Assembly: GCF_000931935.2 (NCBI RefSeq)
Contig: NZ_AZAC01000001.1
Coordinates: 303,479-367,478 of the forward strand
Direction of reading: 5' to 3'
DNA from: Dethiosulfatarculus sandiegensis
GTDB taxonomy: Bacteria > Desulfobacterota > Desulfarculia > Desulfarculales > Desulfarculaceae
Length of the DNA stretch: 64,000 bases
In this document: one piece after another, positions 61,098 through 64,000 of the stretch
How the letters are laid out: each line of letters starts with the position of its first letter
Position numbering within the stretch: position 1 is the first letter of the stretch
Notes under the pieces: model-generated
Databases searched by the model: none
Seen by the model: the letters and a program-made list of their open reading frames with translations, nothing else
Told to the model about the DNA's origin: nothing
Made by a program: the position numbers and the translations under genes

Positions 61098-62555
61098 TTA
61101 CAACAGTCCCCACTTTTTGAGTTTTTTCAACGCCTGATTCTGGATTTCAGGGGTCATTTCAATGCGGTCCGGCCAGGGCCGGGTGAAACCCTCTTCCGGT
61201 GTTTTTCTGGTTCCGTCTATACCCATTTTGGTATGCAGCCAGGGCATCTGGGCCGCGTGGTCCAGGGCGTCGGCCGGGCCCTTGGTGAAGATCACATCCC
61301 TTTGCGGATCAATATTGTTAAGCGCCTCCCACCAGGCTTCCTGGGGATCGCGCACATTGACATGCTCATCCACAATCACGATCACCTTGGCGAACATCAT
61401 CTGGCCCTGGCCCCAAAGGGCGTTGAGCACCTTGTATGCCTGGCCGGGATATTCCTTTTTAATCGATACAAAGACCAGGTTGTGGAAAACCCCTTCTGCG
61501 GGCATGTGGTAATCCACCACATCGGGCAGGACCATCTGCAACAAAGGCAGGAATATGCGTTCTGTGGCCATGCCCAGGTAGAGGTCCTCCATGGGCGGCC
61601 TGCCTACAATCGTTGTCGGATAAACCGGGTTTTTGCGCTGGGTCATGGCGGTGAGGTGGAAGACCGGGTATTCGTCCGCCAGAGAGTAGAACCCGGTGTG
61701 GTCGCCAAAGGGGCCTTCGGTGCGCCAGGGTTCGGCAGGGTCGACATAACCCTCCAGGACAATATCCGCCTCTGCCGGGACCATGAGGTCGTTTGTTACG
61801 CACTTGACCACCTTAAGGGGTTTGCCCATGAGAAAACCGGTGAACATGAACTCATCAAGCACCGGCGGCAAGGGCGCGCTTGCCGTGTAAGTGGCTGCCG
61901 GAGGGCCGCCAAGGGCAACGGATACGGGGAGTTTTTGGCCCAGGGAGAGGGCTTTCCGGTAATGAGCCGCTCCTCCCTTGTGCCTGTGCCAGTGCATGCC
62001 GGTTGTACGGGCGTCGTATTTTTGCAACCTATACATGCCCACGTTCTGGCGGCCGGTCTCCGGGTCGGCGGTGATGACCTGGGGCAGGGTGATAAAGGGT
62101 CCGCCGTCATCCGGCCAACAGGTCAGGATGGGAAGCCTGTCCAGAAAGGCTTCCTTGTCTTTAAGGATAATCTCCTGGCAGGGGGCATCCTTAACCGTGC
62201 GGGGGGCAAAGGCGGAAAGCTCCTTTAACTTGGGCAGGGCTGTCATGACCTTTGCCCAAAGCCCCTGAGGCAGCTCCATGGCCATGAGTTCACGCAACCT
62301 GTCTGATATGCGGTCCAAGTTATCCACACCCAGGGACAGACTCATACGTTCGCTGGAGCCGAACAGGTTGATGGCCAGAGGCATCTCCGAACCCTTGACG
62401 TTTTCAAATAAAAGCGCAGGTCCGCCTGCCTTCATGACCGGTTCGCTCAAGGCGGTTATCTCCAGCTTTGGATCAACCGGTTCACTGATCTTTTTGAGCC
62501 AACCCTTTTGCTCCAGGGTGTTGATGAAATCAAAGGTGTTTTTGGGTGGGGTCAT
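61098..62555 (-). CDS. ubiD: UbiD-family decarboxylase (menaquinone type)
   Basis: A 485-residue decarboxylase that uses prenylated flavin made by UbiX. It shows the catalytic-region segments EADIVLEGYVDP and EGPFGDHTGFYSL and the family segment NPVYPTTIVGRPPMED. ATG at 62555 opens MTPPKNTFDFINTLEQKG; a longer frame to 62606 would overlap the promoter. It heads a minus-strand series with ubiA and is probably the MqnL-type partner in menaquinone synthesis. Confidence 0.9.
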   Translation of the reverse strand: MTPPKNTFDFINTLEQKGWLKKISEPVDPKLEITALSEPVMKAGGPALLFENVKGSEMPLAINLFGSSERMSLSLGVDNLDRISDRLRELMAMELPQGLWAKVMTALPKLKELSAFAPRTVKDAPCQEIILKDKEAFLDRLPILTCWPDDGGPFITLPQVITADPETGRQNVGMYRLQKYDARTTGMHWHRHKGGAAHYRKALSLGQKLPVSVALGGPPAATYTASAPLPPVLDEFMFTGFLMGKPLKVVKCVTNDLMVPAEADIVLEGYVDPAEPWRTEGPFGDHTGFYSLADEYPVFHLTAMTQRKNPVYPTTIVGRPPMEDLYLGMATERIFLPLLQMVLPDVVDYHMPAEGVFHNLVFVSIKKEYPGQAYKVLNALWGQGQMMFAKVIVIVDEHVNVRDPQEAWWEALNNIDPQRDVIFTKGPADALDHAAQMPWLHTKMGIDGTRKTPEEGFTRPWPDRIEMTPEIQNQALKKLKKWGLL

Positions 62556-62597
62556 TGGTTCTCCATACCTCGTTGTAGCCCTTTCACGTAAGCATGA

Positions 62598-62627
62598 ATG
62601 ATACATCTAAAGCGTACTTTTCGTCAA
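62598..62627 (-). promoter_or_regulatory. Sigma-70-type promoter of ubiD-ubiA
   Basis: On the minus strand TTGACG (62627-62622, 5 of 6) and TATCAT (62603-62598, 5 of 6) are separated by 18 bp, about 43 nt before the ubiD start codon. Confidence 0.65.
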
Positions 62628-62657
62628 AATAACAGGCTGCTTAATTGGTAAATTATC

Positions 62658-62675
62658 AACTATATTAGTGGGGTT
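62658..62675 (+). repeat. 18-bp direct repeat, copy 1
   Basis: The sequence AACTATATTAGTGGGGTT recurs with one mismatch at 63476-63493 in the same orientation. The two copies flank the zinc-ribbon gene and its control region, and each lies 20-40 bp from a TGGGG...CCCCA palindrome. Significance unknown. Confidence 0.6.
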
Positions 62676-62694
62676 TTTGCCTGTTTTTGAGGCT

Positions 62695-62713
62695 ATGGGG
62701 CAAAATGCCCCAT
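62695..62713. repeat. 19-bp palindrome ATGGGGCA-AAA-TGCCCCAT
   Basis: Perfect 8-bp arms around AAA. It has the same form as the two palindromes at 63398-63416 and 63421-63439 upstream of the zinc-ribbon gene. It lies about 68 bp upstream of the ubiD -35 box, so the same regulator might also act there. Confidence 0.6.
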
Positions 62714-62903
62714 GGTTTTTCAACCTTGGAACATGGAATAATACCTTGGCCTTATTGGCTATGGGAATATTTGCGGCTTCTTGGTATAAATCCGGCTCAG
62801 GTTTTTGGTCATAACCCCAGCCGGAAGTGTATGTGATTTTGGAGACGGTTTTTGGGATCAAAATACTTGAATCGGCTCAAATTGGCGGGTTAACAGCTTG
62901 TGG

Positions 62904-62947
62904 GAAAAAAAAGCGCCGAAGAGGGCCTTTGGGGAGCCCTCTTCGGC
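62904..62947 (-). terminator. Intrinsic terminator of the zinc-ribbon gene
   Basis: On the minus strand a perfect 12-bp stem (62947-62936 with 62926-62915) and 9-nt loop is followed within two bases by eight T residues. It lies 78 nt downstream of the zinc-ribbon stop codon, making that gene a single-gene transcript. Confidence 0.9.
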
Positions 62948-63025
62948 AAGCCTGGAGGTAAAACAACCTATAGAGGAAAAGCTGTTTGGGGTATTATATG
63001 CTGTTTCAATCGCTTACAGGTGCGC

Positions 63026-63196
63026 CTAGCGGGCGTTCACCTGAGAGGTAGCGTATGAAGCCAAAAGTGATTCGGGGTCTACGTGGCGGAACATTTCGCC
63101 ATCGCACTGGTCGCAAAAGACTTTATGGTCGTTGATACCGGTAATCCGGATTTCCTTGGAACCGCACTTGCTGCAAACATATTCATAAGCGGGCAT
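63026..63196 (-). CDS. FmdB-like small zinc-ribbon protein
   Basis: A 56-residue protein opening MPAYEYVCSKCGSKEIRI. C8/C11 and C28/C31 form a zinc ribbon of the FmdB type (MPxYEYxCxxCG). The start ATG follows AAGGAG. It is flanked by its own sigma-54 promoter and terminator, so it is regulated alone. FmdB relatives are called putative regulators, but the biochemical function is not known. Confidence 0.85.
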   Translation of the reverse strand: MPAYEYVCSKCGSKEIRITGINDHKVFCDQCDGEMFRHVDPESLLASYATSQVNAR

Positions 63197-63256
63197 GGGG
63201 TGTTCTCCTTATATATGAAAGACGATTCTTTATTTGCTCTGTTGCCCGCTTAATAA

Positions 63257-63272
63257 AGCAATGAGCGTGCCA
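63257..63272 (-). promoter_or_regulatory. Sigma-54 promoter (-24/-12) of the zinc-ribbon gene
   Basis: The minus-strand sequence TGGCACGCTCATTGCT matches the sigma-54 consensus TGGCACG-N4-TTGCW at every defined position. It predicts a transcript start near 63247 and a leader of about 50 nt. Such promoters need an AAA+ enhancer-binding activator. Confidence 0.88.
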
Positions 63273-63397
63273 CTATTGAAAAAGGTTTAAAATTTTATTA
63301 CTTTGTATATAACTGACTGAAAAAAATCCAAAAATAATTCCTATGTCAATCCCGGCATACTTAGTGTCATATTTCACAAGTACACATTCCATATTTT

Positions 63398-63439
63398 TTG
63401 GGGTGAAAATCCCCAAGCTTTTGGGGCGAAATGCCCCAT
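63398..63439. promoter_or_regulatory. Tandem 19-bp palindromes, candidate enhancer sites
   Basis: The first, TTGGGG-N7-CCCCAA, is at 63398-63416; the second, core TGGGGC-N5-GCCCCA, is at 63421-63439. Their centres are 23 bp apart (about two helical turns) and about 160 and 183 bp upstream of the predicted sigma-54 start. This is the normal placement for an enhancer-binding protein. AT-rich DNA lies between them and the promoter. Confidence 0.6.
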
Positions 63440-63475
63440 TGCGGGCTTGTGACTGGTGTGAATACACTAAAATAA

Positions 63476-63493
63476 AACTATATTAGTAGGGTT
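63476..63493 (+). repeat. 18-bp direct repeat, copy 2
   Basis: AACTATATTAGTAGGGTT differs at one base from copy 1 at 62658-62675. It lies about 37 bp beyond the tandem palindromes, away from the gene. Confidence 0.6.
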
Positions 63494-63675
63494 AAATGGG
63501 GATGGAGTGAGCCATTTGATAAAAGGCATGTGGCTTATGAGGCGAGCGGAAACCCGGAATTTGACCCTATGACACTTCCCTGTGGAGCTGCTTGAGTCTG
63601 GCAGTGGAGAGGGATGGTAAATACGAATGGTACATAGAGTGCTGAGATCGTCTGTTGCTCCGGGAATGTCATGAG

Positions 63676-63830
63676 TGATCCAGCCCATCTTTGACGGACA
63701 CACGATTAAGCGAGTAATTAGCTTAACGGAGGTGTTCGATGCCATCACAGAAAAATCAGAAGAAATCGTCACGCCGCCGATTTTCGGAGGAGTTCAAGAT
63801 CAAGGCGCTTGGGCTGGCCAAACAGGCACC
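63676..63830 (+). mobile_element. Left end of an IS3-family-like element, truncated
   Basis: A TGATCCAGCCCATCTTTGAC stretch at 63676 resembles an IS3-type terminal repeat. From ATG 63739 (behind GGAGG) a frame reads MPSQKNQKKSSRRR then FSEEFKIKALGLAKQ, the start of an IS3 OrfA, and breaks off with a stop before 63860. The rest of OrfA and the OrfB catalytic part are not seen. Either the element was truncated or another sequence joined it near 63828. Confidence 0.5.
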
Positions 63831-64000
63831 ATGTACCGTAAATTGGATCACATAGTGTTCTGGAAGCTGGCGCACTGGCTGGCCGGGAAGTACCGGTGCT
63901 CGATCAAGAAACTGATGCGAAGGCTGTTTAACGCCCTGCCGGGGGTCAAACCAAAACCTGCATACTCTTCGGCAGGAGAGCAAGCGGCAATCTGTGCGGC
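63831..64000 (+). pseudogene. Fragment resembling the C-terminus of a group II intron maturase
   Basis: An open frame from ATG 63831 to the window edge begins MYRKLDHIVFWKLAHWLAGK and continues YRCSIKKLMRRLF. The (Y/F)-x-KLDH-x-(V/I)F-x-x-L-x-x-W pattern resembles the region after the maturase domain in group II intron reverse transcriptases. The upstream part of such a protein is absent and the frame differs from the IS3-like remnant. It is judged a remnant or junction product. Confidence 0.4.

Noticed and set aside
62607..62861. 84-codon minus-strand frame upstream of ubiD
   Set aside because: Covers the ubiD promoter and a regulatory palindrome; no ribosome binding site.
63467..63772. 101-codon minus-strand frame at the right end
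   Set aside because: Antisense to the IS3-like remnant and adjoining DNA; no recognisable domain.

Overview
The window is about 58% GC bacterial chromosome, most likely from an anaerobic Desulfobacterota-type organism (former Deltaproteobacteria). This is an inference. The support is the gene order tRNA-tuf-rpmG-tRNA(Trp)-secE-nusG-rplKAJL-rpoBC running straight into rpsLG-fusA-tuf and the S10/spc/alpha ribosomal clusters, Gram-negative envelope functions (LolA, MreB), a UbiA/UbiD pair of the menaquinone type, a LarA/GlcD/GlcF lactate-type oxidation module, and a canonical sigma-54 promoter. No rRNA gene is present to settle the taxonomy.

Layout. Positions 1-1668 (minus) hold the 5' part of a ClpX-like AAA+ ATPase without the ClpX zinc domain. 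From 1883 to 36637 (plus) runs one almost uninterrupted expression block: tRNA-Thr(UGU), tRNA-Tyr(GUA), tRNA-Thr(GGU), tuf copy 1, rpmG, tRNA-Trp, secE, nusG, rplK, rplA, rplJ, rplL, rpoB, rpoC, rpsL, rpsG, fusA, tuf copy 2, then rpsJ through rplQ with secY, adk, map and rpoA. It ends at a strong, probably bidirectional terminator (36661-36703). Several intergenic gaps inside the block are unusually long and folded, notably rplK-rplA, rplA-rplJ, rplL-rpoB (with mutually exclusive stems), rpoC-rpsL (with a promoter) and rplW-rplB.

Positions 36702-46128 (minus) form a self-contained catabolic cluster. In transcription order it has a FadR-type GntR regulator with a palindrome in its own leader, a HisC-like aminotransferase, a polar amino-acid-type ABC importer (binding protein, permease, ATPase, permease), a LarA-type nickel 2-hydroxyacid racemase, and a GlcD/GlcF flavin plus iron-sulfur 2-hydroxyacid dehydrogenase. 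Together these suggest uptake and oxidation of an amino acid or its 2-hydroxyacid. The substrate cannot be read from the sequence.

Positions 46401-55938 hold envelope and division genes: a lipoprotein, ssb (minus, with a glycine-repeat tail), plsC, ftsK, lolA, mutM (minus), a Cys-rich DUF6485-type protein, a double-GAF protein, mreB and a small Cys-motif protein. From 62555 down to 55958 (minus) lie ubiD, ubiA, a J-domain/response-regulator fusion, an acyl-CoA ligase, a DivIVA-like protein, a DUF167 protein and a membrane-anchored gluzincin peptidase.

The right end holds a 56-residue zinc-ribbon gene (63026-63196, minus). It has its own terminator, a perfect sigma-54 -24/-12 promoter and two tandem 19-bp palindromes about 160-185 bp upstream that look like activator sites. 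A degraded IS3-type end and a fragment resembling a group II intron maturase run off the edge.
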